A DNA stretch of 58,849 nucleotides, from assembly GCF_004212215.1 (NCBI RefSeq), contig NZ_QVFV01000002.1, forward strand, positions 547,630 to 606,478. The letters run 5' to 3'. Under the pieces are notes generated by a model. It made no database searches. It was not told the DNA's origin and saw only the letters and a program-made list of their open reading frames with translations. Position 1 is the stretch's first letter; every line of letters starts with the position of its first letter. This DNA is from Leptolyngbya iicbica LK. Lineage in GTDB: Bacteria > Cyanobacteriota > Cyanobacteriia > Phormidesmidales > Phormidesmidaceae. A program made the translations under genes and the position numbers. Positions 27,786-37,682 of the stretch are shown here, piece after piece.

Positions 27786-28958
27786 TTACTCTGCATCGGT
27801 CGCTTCGACAGGGGTCAATTCCACCGTGCCGTCGGGCTGCAAAGTCAGGCGAAATTGGGCTACAGGCTCCGAGATCGCCTGCTCGACATCAATGGGAATA
27901 AACGTCAGCTGGGGTAGTGGCGTGCGATCAACATTTTCCAGGGCGGCGTCATTTTCGTACTTATAGCCCAAGATATCGCCCTCTGTAGAGACGGCGATGC
28001 GGTAAATCAACGCATCATCAAAGGCTAAGCCGCCATCGTCGGCCAAATCTTCAAGGGCTGCTTCGAGGGTGTTGGTGACCTCCGTTTCTAAATCGGCGAG
28101 CAAATCATCATCGGCGATCGCAGGTGCAGTGGATAGTCGCCCTAAAGCAATTCCTGCCGCCACGGGATCGGCCACGTCTTCACTAGTCGTCAGCTCGCTA
28201 GTCTCACTGGTCGCCTCGGTGCCTGGATCCGTCTCAGCATCAGCACTTGGATCAGGAGTTGCACTGGTCGACTCAGCATTGGGGTCATTGGCTTCATCGG
28301 AGCCCGGGGCAGCTGCACCGCTGTCTGCGCCGTTGGTGGTATTCGGGTCGACGAGTTCTGATTGTTCTTCGCGATCGCTGCGCTGGGGCTCAAACTCAGG
28401 TACTGGCACGATAAAGAGCAATACCGACGCGACTGCCAGGGCAGAAACGCCCACAGCGGCAGGAATCACGCGCTGGGCAACGGGTTCAGCCGGACGGGCG
28501 TGACGGCGATTGAGAGGCGTCACCTGCAAGGCCATGTCAGGCAAGGTAAACGCATCGGCCAAGAGCTGATCGACCGCTTCTACCAGGTCAAAGAGCTGTA
28601 CCGTATTGAGCGCGATCGCTTGCTGCATTTCCGCGCCGTTGGCGTCCGTCAGCGTGGCAATTAACTGATGACGATGATCCTCCGTGGGTTGCAGAATCAC
28701 GGGGTGATCGGCGGTGGGCGTGGTGGCAATCGGATAGGGCACGCCACTCAGCAAAGACTGGGCGTAATCGCTGACCGTTTTGACCAGCGCATTCAAAAAC
28801 TCACGGCCCCCGCTGAGGCGATCAGGTGTGCCCGGAAAGGTACATTCCGTATTCAGCACCACCGTCAGCGGTGAGGTCGGATCAGCTTCGTCTCCAGTGA
28901 CAAGACCTTCCACAATCAAATTGCAGTTCGGCAAAATGTATTGACGCTGTGCCGTCAT
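27786..28958 (-). CDS. DUF4335 domain-containing protein
   Basis: A 390-residue protein beginning TAQRQYILPNCNLIVEGL, the hallmark of cyanobacterial DUF4335 proteins. The N-terminal region (about 1-165) is soluble. A hydrophobic helix follows at about 174-192 (AVGVSALAVASVLLFIVPVP). Next comes an acidic Asp/Ser/Thr-rich linker (about 195-270) and a C-terminal domain (about 275-385) ending VELTPVEATDAE. It therefore spans the membrane once. Its ATG overlaps the DUF3038 stop by 4 bases (ATGA), so the two are translationally coupled. That pairing is common in cyanobacteria. Function is unknown. Confidence 0.83.
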   Translation of the reverse strand: MTAQRQYILPNCNLIVEGLVTGDEADPTSPLTVVLNTECTFPGTPDRLSGGREFLNALVKTVSDYAQSLLSGVPYPIATTPTADHPVILQPTEDHRHQLIATLTDANGAEMQQAIALNTVQLFDLVEAVDQLLADAFTLPDMALQVTPLNRRHARPAEPVAQRVIPAAVGVSALAVASVLLFIVPVPEFEPQRSDREEQSELVDPNTTNGADSGAAAPGSDEANDPNAESTSATPDPSADAETDPGTEATSETSELTTSEDVADPVAAGIALGRLSTAPAIADDDLLADLETEVTNTLEAALEDLADDGGLAFDDALIYRIAVSTEGDILGYKYENDAALENVDRTPLPQLTFIPIDVEQAISEPVAQFRLTLQPDGTVELTPVEATDAE

Positions 28959-29560
28959 ACGACTTCTCCATCAAACAGGCTATTCCATAGGCGCTGCGGC
29001 CCTTGGGTGCCAGTGCAAAATAATAAACGGGTGAGCAACAAAATCGCTAGTTCATCGAGTTTTTCGTCGGTGCTGTAGGCAATCACTCCAGCGCGTTTGG
29101 GATTCATGCGCGCCCGAAACAGACTCCGAAATCGCTGTAAATATTCCGCCAGACGGAAATGATGCTCTGGGGATAGATTTTGGTCTTGTAACTGCTGGTA
29201 GCCCAGTAACAGTTGACGAATCAACACGGTCAACCGCTTGGCGAGGAAACAAATCACTAAAGTCAGAGCTTTGGCTTGGTCAAGGGAAAGCGGGTCGCGT
29301 TGGCTTTGTCGCCGCATGGGGTTGGTGCTGCGGATGAGCCACAACTTAACCCGCCCCGGAATGACGGGCTGTAAGCCGAGTTGCTCAGACACTTTGAGGA
29401 GCGCTTCTGACCCGGCCACATCGAGAGATTCGATCGCCAGAATCAACAAATCTAAATCGGTGCGTACCCGGCGCGGACAGTCTTGCGACGGCAGGCTGGG
29501 CGTAGCGAGGGTTTCTAGGATCGAGGGCGACGGTGACGCCGGCGGGCTGTCGACTTGCAT
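28955..29560 (-). CDS. DUF3038 domain-containing protein
   Basis: A 201-residue, probably all-helical soluble protein. A disordered Pro/Ser-rich N-terminus (1-30) leads to RVRTDLDLLILAIESLDVAGSEALL (quoted in parts: RVRTDLDLLILAIESLD at about 33-49). Later parts read LYWL-like WLIRSTNPMRRQ and FRARMNPKRAGVIAYSTDEK. These segments match the cyanobacterial DUF3038 family as I recall it. Its last codons overlap the DUF4335 start. It is downstream of zipN on the same strand with a 225-base gap that probably carries its own promoter. No enzymatic motif is seen. Confidence 0.83.
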   Translation of the reverse strand: MQVDSPPASPSPSILETLATPSLPSQDCPRRVRTDLDLLILAIESLDVAGSEALLKVSEQLGLQPVIPGRVKLWLIRSTNPMRRQSQRDPLSLDQAKALTLVICFLAKRLTVLIRQLLLGYQQLQDQNLSPEHHFRLAEYLQRFRSLFRARMNPKRAGVIAYSTDEKLDELAILLLTRLLFCTGTQGPQRLWNSLFDGEVV

Positions 29561-29785
29561 ATCCTCAAGTTCAGTAGGTCAGCAACATTAAAGTACCCGT
29601 GATCAAGCGGATAAATGACTCTCACTGGTCAGTGGGATCACCATCATAGCTTTGACACACAAGCGCTCAACATACCGCAAAATGGGTGAATGCACCACTC
29701 TTGTCGGTGGGCGATCGCGAATCTTCACGCCGTCGTTGAACCGAGCCTAAGCGACGTTGCCACCGCCAGAAAGTTGCCGCTGTAG

Positions 29786-32128
29786 CTATTCGCCCACTTC
29801 GGCCATATCCCTTACATACCAATCGTCACCCTCGCGCACAAGTTCGTACCGCATGGTGAGATTTGTATCGTAAGACAGGGTGTCGTTACGGGCGCCGAGT
29901 TCAAAAAACTCCGCGACTTCATTGACTTCCGCTTCGACGGTGATCGCCTCAGCCGTTGGATCATCGGGTTCAACGCTAATCACATTGACCGAATGCTCGA
30001 AGGTGTAATACCAGTTATCGCGCTCACCGCCAGCGGCCCGGTTTTGCCATTGAGTGAGCACCGGATCGACTAATGCCGTTTCCAGTACAGCGATGTTGTG
30101 CTCTGGCCCCATTGCAAGGCGTTTGGCTTCTAGCCAGTTGGTAATCGTGCGCTCAGCAATGTCAGTGACGCCGATAGTCGCCTCGGGACTTGGCGCTTCG
30201 GGCAAGCTAATGGGGGGAGTTGACAAACTGATGTTGAGGGCGGGTTGCTGAATTTTGGGTCCAGAAAATAGGCCGCCAATCCATGCGAGTGCTCGTACCG
30301 TCACCACCCCGAGGGTGCCCATGGCCAGTAACCCCACAATCACCACCACTGCTAAGCGGCCCCAGCGAGGCGATCGCGAGGGGGATGATGGGGTCGACGG
30401 CGGCGTTGACCGAGACGGCTGGGCCGGAGGGGGGGATACTACTTGAGCCGATGGTCGATAGCCATTGCTGGCGGCCCCGGTCGAGCGAGGCTTGGCCTGA
30501 CTACCTTGCAATTGCCCATCCGGAGAAAGCTGCGACACTCGCTCCGCCACACTCAAATCATGCTCCAGGTTGGTTCCTAGCGTTTCTGCCGCGCCCGCCT
30601 TGGCGAGTTTTTCGTCCACAAAGGTGAGTCCTTGGGCTAAGGAGGCATCCGGATTTGCGCTAGCGGCATTCGCCTGACCAGACATTGAGGCCGCTGCAAA
30701 TGCTGACTGGGGCAAGACTTCATCGGCAGCGACGGACAGGTCAGGACGCTCGCTCGTGTAGAGGGGCACAGAAGTAGATGGCGGTGACGCTGGCGCCACG
30801 GGCATCGTCTCTAAAAACGACTGCACTTGTGGGTCAGCGAAGTAATCTTTGAGGGCAGTTTGCTGGTCGGTCAGGTCACGAAAGTGAGTAAATACCTCCT
30901 CTCGCAGCCAGCGCTCGGCATACAGGCAGAGCCCCGGCAACAAGTCCGGCGCCCCTTGAGAATGTTCTCGAATAAAGGCGAGGGGTTCGTACTCCTGACT
31001 AAGCTCGAGGGCATGTCCTGCCTCCTCGGCTTGGCCAAGTAATAAAGCGCAAACCGCCTGCTCTAAATGCACGTCTTGGCGGGTACCGACCTGTTGCAGT
31101 AGTTGCTTGGCCCGGCGCACCAAAGCGGGCTGATGAAAGGAGAACCCCCGAGCCAGCAGTGCATATACTGCCAAATAGGTCGCAACGGCGGAGGGGCGAC
31201 GAGCTTCTTTTTCAAAAATCTCTTGTTGCTCAGCAGCGGTGAGGTAGCCGCGCAACTGCTGAATGAAGCGAAGAAAGTCGTCGGTCGAGAGGCCAGAGCG
31301 ATCATCCCCTGCACCGTCGATGCCGCCCCGGTCTTGCAGCATCGCCTTCAAGAGTTGAAAGCCTTGGCGACGTTCTGCAGTTTGCTCTAAGGGCCGCGCT
31401 ACCAGTTCGAGGACACGGTAAGGCCGCAGCTTGTCTAGATCGGAACGCAACTCAGCCTGAATGGCGGGAAAGTTATTTTCTTGGACTAGCAAGGTGAGTC
31501 CTGTATCGAGCGATTCGGCGGCATTTTCGTACTGATTTTGCTGCCACTGCTCCCGTCCTAGTTCTAAGCAAGCCAGGGCAAGAGATAACACGACATCCCC
31601 TTTGACTCGGGCTGGCTCGCCATAGCGACCGTCGGCGAGGGTGTCACTGCCATTCGCCATAAAGGGACGCCCTAAGCGAATGGCTTGCTCATATTCGCCC
31701 AGTTCCAGCAAGATCAGCAAAGCGCCGACGAACTGGTCATTGCTAATTTCGACCGTGGGCGTGTAGGGCTCAAGGGTCGGTGCTGGCGTGTTATCTGCGG
31801 CCAGCGATCGCAGCGTTTCTTCGCCCATTTGGGGATTGAACTCCGCCGCCTCGCCTTCGGCATGGACTGATTTAAAGGCTTCCAGCGCACTGGGTGTGTA
31901 GGTGCGGGCTAAGAATTGAGCATCATAGCTCTGGCGCTGTTCGACATCAGCCAGCAATCGATAGGCTTCGTCGATCAACGACTTGCGCGACTCAATTGCA
32001 ATTTCTGAATATTCCCGACGGGGCAATTGCAGCGTGCGATCGCGATGGGCCTGTTTCAGTTGTTCTGGCGTGGCCTGTATTGGTAAGCCCAGTATTCGGT
32101 AGTAATCCAGTGGAATTCGCACTGTCAT
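29786..32128 (-). CDS. zipN: Cell division protein ZipN/Ftn2 (ARC6 homologue)
   Basis: A 780-residue cyanobacterial divisome protein, ancestor of plastid ARC6, which tethers and stabilises FtsZ filaments at the membrane. A degenerate J-like domain at residues 6-70 opens IPLDYYRILGLP and lacks the HPD tripeptide. A long helical repeat region follows (about 100-440), then a low-complexity Ala/Ser/Pro linker. One membrane helix (about 592-615) leads to the C-terminal IMS/ARC6-like domain (about 655-778, NWLEAKRLAMG...WYVRDMAEV). The ATG at 32128 is preferred over an in-frame TTG 27 bases upstream, because MTVRIPLDYY matches homologues. It is divergent from pdhA. Confidence 0.93.
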   Translation of the reverse strand: MTVRIPLDYYRILGLPIQATPEQLKQAHRDRTLQLPRREYSEIAIESRKSLIDEAYRLLADVEQRQSYDAQFLARTYTPSALEAFKSVHAEGEAAEFNPQMGEETLRSLAADNTPAPTLEPYTPTVEISNDQFVGALLILLELGEYEQAIRLGRPFMANGSDTLADGRYGEPARVKGDVVLSLALACLELGREQWQQNQYENAAESLDTGLTLLVQENNFPAIQAELRSDLDKLRPYRVLELVARPLEQTAERRQGFQLLKAMLQDRGGIDGAGDDRSGLSTDDFLRFIQQLRGYLTAAEQQEIFEKEARRPSAVATYLAVYALLARGFSFHQPALVRRAKQLLQQVGTRQDVHLEQAVCALLLGQAEEAGHALELSQEYEPLAFIREHSQGAPDLLPGLCLYAERWLREEVFTHFRDLTDQQTALKDYFADPQVQSFLETMPVAPASPPSTSVPLYTSERPDLSVAADEVLPQSAFAAASMSGQANAASANPDASLAQGLTFVDEKLAKAGAAETLGTNLEHDLSVAERVSQLSPDGQLQGSQAKPRSTGAASNGYRPSAQVVSPPPAQPSRSTPPSTPSSPSRSPRWGRLAVVVIVGLLAMGTLGVVTVRALAWIGGLFSGPKIQQPALNISLSTPPISLPEAPSPEATIGVTDIAERTITNWLEAKRLAMGPEHNIAVLETALVDPVLTQWQNRAAGGERDNWYYTFEHSVNVISVEPDDPTAEAITVEAEVNEVAEFFELGARNDTLSYDTNLTMRYELVREGDDWYVRDMAEVGE

Positions 32129-32541
32129 CTTGTTTATATACCCGTTTACTGTCAATTCATCGAGGTTTTCCGACGTGCTATCGGGGACTGCCCGCTGTGC
32201 CTGCAGTCAAGGCTCTGGGGGTAAAAGTTACCTGCTGGCCACCGGCTCGAAATAAACGTCCCTCATGATAGGTCGGTTATTGCGTTCTTAACAGTCCAAT
32301 CTGAGAAAACCGTCCAAATCTGAGATTGAGGCCACTAATTTTCATATTCTCAAGCACACACTACTCATCTAAGGAAGGATGTAGGTATAGAATTGTTGAG
32401 CTTGTGGGTGCGGGCGATCGCTGGCACTTTTACGAGTGAAATATTGCCCACTAGTTGCGTCAGTCCCCAGAAGATGACCAACTACTGGCCACTTTTGTTT
32501 ATTGTGTAAAGTTGGAACTGCCGTAAGGATACGTCAAGCTC
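32129..32541. other. Divergent promoter region of zipN and pdhA
   Basis: About 410 bases with no gene. AATCTGAGA recurs at about 32298 and 32321. The 150 bases before pdhA are AT-rich and include TATTGTGTAAAG, a possible -10 area, followed by TAAGGAT as the pdhA ribosome-binding site. No known operator was recognised. Confidence 0.45.
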
Positions 32542-33570
32542 ATGGCCCAGGAACGGACCCTACCTGTATTTGATGCTGCCGATGCCCTTGTGACCCGCGA
32601 AGAAGGGCTCACAATCTATGAGGACATGGTACTCGGTCGTTATTTTGAAGATAAATGCGCCGAGATGTACTATCGGGGCCGCATGTTTGGCTTTGTGCAT
32701 CTTTACAACGGGCAGGAAGCGGTTTCGTCTGGCGTCATTAAATCGCTGCGCACCGATGACTACGTTTGCAGCACTTACCGCGATCACGTCCATGCCCTGA
32801 GCGTCGGCGTTCCGGCTGACAACGTTATGGCCGAGTTGTTTGGCAAGGAAACGGGGTGTAGCAAAGGACGGGGCGGTTCCATGCACCTGTTTTCAGAAGA
32901 GCATCATCTCCTCGGCGGTTTTGCCTTCATCGGCGAAGGCATTCCCGTTGCCTTGGGGGCCGCGTATCAATCGCACTATCGGCGGGTGGCGTTGGGCGAC
33001 CCCAGTGCCGATCAGGTGACGGCCTGTTTCTTTGGTGATGGCACCAGCAACAACGGGCAGTTCTTTGAATGCTTGAATATGGCCGCGCTATGGAATTTGC
33101 CCATCATCTTCGTGGTGGAAAACAATAAGTGGGCGATTGGCATGGCCCATGAGCGCGCCAGTTCTCAGACGGAAATCTATAAAAAAGCCAGCGTCTTTGG
33201 GATGCCCGGTGTTGAGGTAGACGGCATGGATGTGCTGGCCGTGCGCGACGCTGCCAAGACGGCTGTAGACCGCGCCCGCGCTGGCGAAGGGCCGACGCTG
33301 ATCGAATGTTTGACCTACCGCTTCCGGGGCCATTCCCTCGCTGACCCTGATGAACTGCGCACTAAGGAAGAAAAAGAAGAGTGGTTGTCTCGCGATCCGC
33401 TCAAGCGATTTGAAACCTATTTGCTCGGTCAAAAATTGGTGAAGGCTGAAGAGCTCAAAGCCATCCGCGACAAGATTCAGCAAGTGGTAGACGACGCTGT
33501 CACTTTTGCCGAGCAAAGTCCCGAGCCAGACCCGAGCGAACTCCGCCGTTACATCTTTGCGGAAAACTAA
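32542..33570 (+). CDS. pdhA: Pyruvate dehydrogenase E1 component, alpha subunit
   Basis: The 342-residue alpha subunit of the heterotetrameric E1 that decarboxylates pyruvate with thiamine diphosphate and acetylates the E2 lipoyl group, linking glycolysis to acetyl-CoA. The TPP/Mg motif runs from [12 protein letters not shown] to VVENN (about residues 167-196). The phosphorylation-loop region [15 protein letters not shown] is present near 256-270. Length and sequence match cyanobacterial and plastid pdhA. TAAGGAT stands 9-15 bases before the ATG. pdhB follows after 85 bases containing a hairpin. Confidence 0.96.
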   Translation: MAQERTLPVFDAADALVTREEGLTIYEDMVLGRYFEDKCAEMYYRGRMFGFVHLYNGQEAVSSGVIKSLRTDDYVCSTYRDHVHALSVGVPADNVMAELFGKETGCSKGRGGSMHLFSEEHHLLGGFAFIGEGIPVALGAAYQSHYRRVALGDPSADQVTACFFGDGTSNNGQFFECLNMAALWNLPIIFVVENNKWAIGMAHERASSQTEIYKKASVFGMPGVEVDGMDVLAVRDAAKTAVDRARAGEGPTLIECLTYRFRGHSLADPDELRTKEEKEEWLSRDPLKRFETYLLGQKLVKAEELKAIRDKIQQVVDDAVTFAEQSPEPDPSELRRYIFAEN

Positions 33571-33586
33571 GGGGCGCTGACGCCCC
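33571..33586 (+). promoter_or_regulatory. Hairpin in the pdhA-pdhB spacer
   Basis: GGGGCG-CTGA-CGCCCC begins at the base after the pdhA stop. A second possible stem, GGCAAG...CTTGCC, follows at about 33591-33617. There is no U-tract, so this is more likely an mRNA-stabilising or processing structure than a terminator. Confidence 0.4.
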
Positions 33587-33655
33587 TCAGGGCAAGCTCT
33601 ATTTCCCTGGTCTTGCCATTCTTTCAACCTTTATTACTTTTCAACTCACAATCCT

Positions 33656-34639
33656 ATGGCAGAAACACTCCTATTCAATGCGCTGCGCGAAGCCGTTGAC
33701 GAAGAAATGGGCCGCGACGATACGGTCTTCGTTCTGGGTGAAGACGTTGGCGTCTACGGTGGCTCCTACAAAGTCACCAAAGGACTGTACGAAAAATACG
33801 GTGAGTTCCGCGTTCTCGACACCCCCATTGCCGAAAACAGCTTTACGGGCATGGCCGTGGGTGCTGCGATGACTGGGCTGCGTCCCATCATCGAAGGCAT
33901 GAACATGGGTTTTCTGCTGCTGGCATTCAACCAAATTGCCAACAATGCCGGGATGTTGCGCTATACCTCGGGCGGCAACTACAAAATTCCCATGGTGATT
34001 CGGGGCCCGGGTGGCGTGGGGCGGCAATTGGGAGCGGAGCACTCCCAGCGATTAGAGGCATATTTCCAAGCCGTTCCCGGTCTCAAAATTGTGGCCTGTT
34101 CCACTCCCTACAACGCCAAAGGCTTGCTCAAGTCCGCCATTAGGGACAATAATCCGGTGCTCTTTTTCGAGCATGTGCTGCTCTACAACTTGAAAGAAAA
34201 CCTGCCCGACCACGAGTATCTGGTGCCATTGGACAAAGCTGAAGTGGTGCGACCCGGTAAAGACGTAACGATTCTGACGTACTCCCGGATGCGGCACCAT
34301 GTCACCCAAGCCGCCAAAAAGTTGGAGCAAAAGGGCTTTGACCCTGAAGTCATCGATCTGATTTCCCTAAAGCCGCTGGACTTTGACACTATTGGCGCGT
34401 CGATCAAGAAAACTCACCGGGTGATTGTGGTCGAAGAATGTATGAAGACTGGGGGCATCGGTGCGGAAATCGTGGCTTCGATTAGCGATCGCTTCTTTGA
34501 CGAACTAGATGCGCCTGTCTTGCGGCTCTCTTCCCAAGACATTCCGACTCCGTACAACGGTAAACTAGAAAGTCTGACAATCGTGCAGCCTCGTCAAATT
34601 GAGGAAGCGGTTGAGAAGATGATGGCACTGCAAATTTAA
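33656..34639 (+). CDS. pdhB: Pyruvate dehydrogenase E1 component, beta subunit
   Basis: The 327-residue beta subunit of PDH E1, forming the alpha2-beta2 enzyme with the upstream product. Features seen: the N-terminal [16 protein letters not shown], the [17 protein letters not shown] segment holding the conserved Glu that activates the TPP ring, [11 protein letters not shown], and the transketolase C-terminal domain (from about 195) with [10 protein letters not shown]. The stop is only 7 bases before the secD start, so pdhB and secD are very probably on one mRNA. The ATG is clear and the length usual. Confidence 0.96.
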   Translation: MAETLLFNALREAVDEEMGRDDTVFVLGEDVGVYGGSYKVTKGLYEKYGEFRVLDTPIAENSFTGMAVGAAMTGLRPIIEGMNMGFLLLAFNQIANNAGMLRYTSGGNYKIPMVIRGPGGVGRQLGAEHSQRLEAYFQAVPGLKIVACSTPYNAKGLLKSAIRDNNPVLFFEHVLLYNLKENLPDHEYLVPLDKAEVVRPGKDVTILTYSRMRHHVTQAAKKLEQKGFDPEVIDLISLKPLDFDTIGASIKKTHRVIVVEECMKTGGIGAEIVASISDRFFDELDAPVLRLSSQDIPTPYNGKLESLTIVQPRQIEEAVEKMMALQI

Positions 34640-34646
34640 GGACACC

Positions 34647-36113
34647 ATGGGCAGACAACGGTTGCTGCTGGCACTGATTTTAGGCTTGGTCATTGGCGCG
34701 ATCTTCGTGATTAGCACCATTCCTACCCGACTCGGGTTAGACCTGCGGGGGGGCACGCAATTGACCCTGCAAGTCGAGACCACCGACAAAGTGCCGACCA
34801 TCACCGAACAGGATATGGAAGCGGTCCAGCGAGTTATTGCTGACCGGGTAAACGAGTTAGGGGTCTCGGAAACTTCCGTTCAGCAGTTGGGACAAAATCA
34901 GCTCCTGGTGCAGTTGCCAGGGGTGAGTGATCCCGAACAAGCTCAGCGGGTGTTAGGCGAGACCGCTCAGCTCGAATTTCGTCCCCAGAGTCCGGGCACT
35001 GAGCAGCAGTTCCAGATTGAAAATCAGATTTTGCAGCAGCATCAGTTGGAGCTATTAGCTCTTCAAGAAACGGCCAATCCGAGCTCCCAAACCTTACTAG
35101 AGTCCGCCACGGGTGAACCAGGCACTGCCGGGAGCGACGACCTAGAGCAGCAGATTCAGTCGGTGCAACAAGCTATTCAAGAAAGCAATCGCGCCATTCG
35201 GGATCTCTTTGCGCCTGCCGACCTGACCGGGCAAGCGTTGACCGATGCCTATGCCAGACCCCGCCAGAGCGGCAATCAGTGGGAAGTCGTGATTCAGTTC
35301 GATTCTGCTGGTGCCAACAAGTTTGCGGAAATCAGCCGCGACATTGCGGGCACGGGGCGCAGCATTGGTATCTTTCTCGACGATCGCCTGATCAGTGCCC
35401 CCAGCGTCGATGTGCAATATGCCGAAACGGGCATCACCGGCGGCAGCGCTGTGGTTTCGGGTAACTTCAACGCTGATTCTGCCAGTGATTTGGCGATTCA
35501 ATTACGGGGGGGAGCACTGCCGCTACCCGTCGCCGTTGTTGAAACCCGCACCGTGGGGCCAACCCTCGGCCAAGACAGCATTCGCCGCAGTCTATATGCC
35601 GCCATTGTCGGACTCGTCCTAGTGTTGATTTTTATGGCAGTGTACTATCGCTTGCCGGGCATATTGGCCGACTTGGCTTTAGTCGTCTACGCCCTGTTGA
35701 CCTTGGCCGCCTTCAACGTGTTTGGCGTTACCTTGACGCTGCCGGGAATTGCCGGCTTCATCCTCAGTATTGGCATGGCAGTTGATGCCAACGTGCTGAT
35801 TTTTGAGCGCACTCGCGAAGAGTTGCGCAGTGGCAAAACCCTGTATCGCTCCGTTGAATCGGGCTTTTATCGAGCCTTTTCCAGCATTCTCGACAGTAAT
35901 GTTACAACGCTGATCGCCTGTGCAGCCCTCTTCTGGTTCGGGGCAGGATTGGTGAAAGGGTTTGCCCTGACGCTGGCCATTGGGGTCGTGATTAGCCTAT
36001 TTACAGCGGTTACCTGTAGCCGCACACTGCTGCTCTTTTCCTTAAGCCTGCCGCAATTCCGCAAACCTGAACTCTTTTGTCCGGGCCTGTCCACCGCACC
36101 TGCAAAGCCATGA
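34647..36113 (+). CDS. secD: Protein translocase subunit SecD
   Basis: A 488-residue RND-type membrane protein that uses the proton gradient to help the SecYEG channel release preproteins on the far side. The first membrane helix (about 6-24) precedes the conserved [16 protein letters not shown] large P1 head domain follows (about 35-300), including a Gln/Glu-rich helical stretch at about 110-185. Five C-terminal helices contain [32 protein letters not shown] stands 5 bases before the ATG. The stop overlaps the secF start by 4 bases (ATGA). SecDF serves both plasma and thylakoid membranes in cyanobacteria. Confidence 0.96.
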   Translation: MGRQRLLLALILGLVIGAIFVISTIPTRLGLDLRGGTQLTLQVETTDKVPTITEQDMEAVQRVIADRVNELGVSETSVQQLGQNQLLVQLPGVSDPEQAQRVLGETAQLEFRPQSPGTEQQFQIENQILQQHQLELLALQETANPSSQTLLESATGEPGTAGSDDLEQQIQSVQQAIQESNRAIRDLFAPADLTGQALTDAYARPRQSGNQWEVVIQFDSAGANKFAEISRDIAGTGRSIGIFLDDRLISAPSVDVQYAETGITGGSAVVSGNFNADSASDLAIQLRGGALPLPVAVVETRTVGPTLGQDSIRRSLYAAIVGLVLVLIFMAVYYRLPGILADLALVVYALLTLAAFNVFGVTLTLPGIAGFILSIGMAVDANVLIFERTREELRSGKTLYRSVESGFYRAFSSILDSNVTTLIACAALFWFGAGLVKGFALTLAIGVVISLFTAVTCSRTLLLFSLSLPQFRKPELFCPGLSTAPAKP

Positions 36114-37075
36114 AGTTAGACGTTATTCGACAGCGATCATTTTGGTGGTTGATTTCTGGCATTTTGCTGGCAGCTAGTCTGATCGGTATGATTATCAGCT
36201 GGCAGCAGTTTGGCGCACCGCTGCGACCTGGGCTCGATTTTGTGGGGGGAACCCGCATTCAAGTGACACGCGATTGTGGGGCTGCCGATTGTAGTGAGCC
36301 GATTGATTCGGCCGATGTGCGATCGCTGCTCGCTAACCAAGGCTTAGAAACTGGCGTCATTCAAGTCACCGGCACCGAAGGGCAAAGCGTCTCGATTCGG
36401 ACGCGCAACCTCACTGTTGATGAAGAAGCCACTCTCCGCGCTGCACTCAACGAAGAGATTGGCCCTCTCGATAACCGCTCAGTGCAAATTGACTCGGTTG
36501 GGCCGCTGGTGGGTCAACAATTGTTTGCCTCGGGTCTGTTGGCGCTCATCGTATCGTTCGCAGGTATCGTGATTTATCTGAGCCTGCGTTTCCAATTGGA
36601 CTATGCGCTATTGGCGATCGTGGCCCTGCTACACGATGTGCTTGTCGCGATGGGGCTCTTTGCCTGGCTGGGCTTGTTACTCAAAGTCGAAGTCAATAGT
36701 CTGTTTATTGTGGCCTTGCTGACCATTGTGGGCTTTTCGGTCAACGATACGGTGGTGATTTACGATCGCATTCGCGAAAACATTAAGCTCCATCCCGAAC
36801 GCCACATCAACGATCTGGTCGATGATGGTGTTAATCAAACCCTGACCCGCTCGATTAACACCACCTTGACCACGATTCTGCCGCTAGTGGCGATCGTCCT
36901 GTTCGGTGGCGAAACCCTGAAGTTCTTTGCCTTAGCCTTAATTGCAGGCTTCCTGGCAGGGGCTTACTCCAGTATCTTTGTCGCTAGTACGTTACTGGCT
37001 TGGTGGCGGGTCAAGTCGGGCAAAGCGATCTCTGGTCTGGCAGAACCGGCACAACCTGCTGAAGAATCTCTTTGA
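36110..37075 (+). CDS. secF: Protein translocase subunit SecF
   Basis: The partner of SecD in the SecDF complex. The start is set at the ATG at 36110, which overlaps the secD TGA (ATGA) and gives a 321-residue protein starting [13 protein letters not shown]. The frame is open 33 bases further upstream, but coupling favours the overlap start. The first helix (about 10-28) is followed by [14 protein letters not shown], a periplasmic domain of about 100 residues, and five helices including [18 protein letters not shown], the conserved TM4 region. Length is normal. Confidence 0.96.
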   Translation: MKLDVIRQRSFWWLISGILLAASLIGMIISWQQFGAPLRPGLDFVGGTRIQVTRDCGAADCSEPIDSADVRSLLANQGLETGVIQVTGTEGQSVSIRTRNLTVDEEATLRAALNEEIGPLDNRSVQIDSVGPLVGQQLFASGLLALIVSFAGIVIYLSLRFQLDYALLAIVALLHDVLVAMGLFAWLGLLLKVEVNSLFIVALLTIVGFSVNDTVVIYDRIRENIKLHPERHINDLVDDGVNQTLTRSINTTLTTILPLVAIVLFGGETLKFFALALIAGFLAGAYSSIFVASTLLAWWRVKSGKAISGLAEPAQPAEESL

Positions 37076-37084
37076 CGCTGTCTT

Positions 37085-37423
37085 GTGTCGTTTGACCCTG
37101 TACCACCAGAAATGGAGCAAATGCTTGCGCTGCGTCGCCGTTGGCTTAAGCGTTGGTGGTTAATCACTTTGGCCTTGTGGGCCTCGGTTGGCGTAGTGAG
37201 CATTTGGAGCCTGCGCCGCACTTGGCAGCAACTCGCTGACTATTTCACTTGGGCAGCGTTGCGATACGGCCTCGCATTTAATAGATTGGCAGCGATCGGC
37301 TTGGGCCTCTGCTTGGGCCTCACGGTTGCTCTATTGGTCAAACAGGCACGGTTTTTGTTGTTTGGCCTTACCGCCGCTGAACGTCAGGATCTGATAAAAG
37401 CGCTAAACAAGCGCCAAACTTGA
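37085..37423 (+). CDS. Small two-helix membrane protein after secF
   Basis: A 112-residue frame starting with GTG, 10 bases past the secF stop; an ATG at 37112 would remove nine residues. A very basic segment (LRRRWLKRWW) precedes the first helix (about 22-42). A second helix spans about 66-86 (LAAIGLGLCLGLTVALLV). A short charged tail ends ALNKRQT. No family is recognised. The spacing suggests it is the last gene of pdhA-pdhB-secD-secF. The basic residues before helix 1 predict a cytoplasmic N-terminus. An auxiliary role in the Sec system is only a guess. Confidence 0.62.
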   Translation: MSFDPVPPEMEQMLALRRRWLKRWWLITLALWASVGVVSIWSLRRTWQQLADYFTWAALRYGLAFNRLAAIGLGLCLGLTVALLVKQARFLLFGLTAAERQDLIKALNKRQT

Positions 37424-37519
37424 TTGTTGAGCGCTGGATATATTTGCCCTCTGGGGATCTAAATTTAGTGACAGCAAGCCTCTCATAGTTGAAAGCGATG
37501 CTTTACAATAGCTAAGCCT

Positions 37520-37604
37520 GGAGAGGTGGCAGAGTGGTCGATTGCGTCCGACTTGAAATCGGATGAGCCGAAAGGTTCCCAGGGTTCGAATCCCTGCCTC
37601 TCCG
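37520..37604 (+). tRNA. tRNA-Ser (UGA anticodon)
   Basis: The acceptor stem GGAGAGG (37520-37526) pairs with CCTCTCC (37597-37603), followed by the discriminator G. The anticodon arm reads CCGA-CTTGAAA-TCGG with anticodon TGA. A long variable arm (class II) follows, and the T-arm GGGTTCGAATCCC is perfect. CCA is not encoded. The 3' end is a likely phage/island attachment site, since an integrase remnant lies 78 bases downstream. Confidence 0.97.
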
Positions 37605-37682
37605 TTGTTTTATAGCTCTTTATTTGCGCTAGTGGCTGTAAATAGTGCGAATATTGTGAGGATTTCTAGTCGTATTTGAGTC

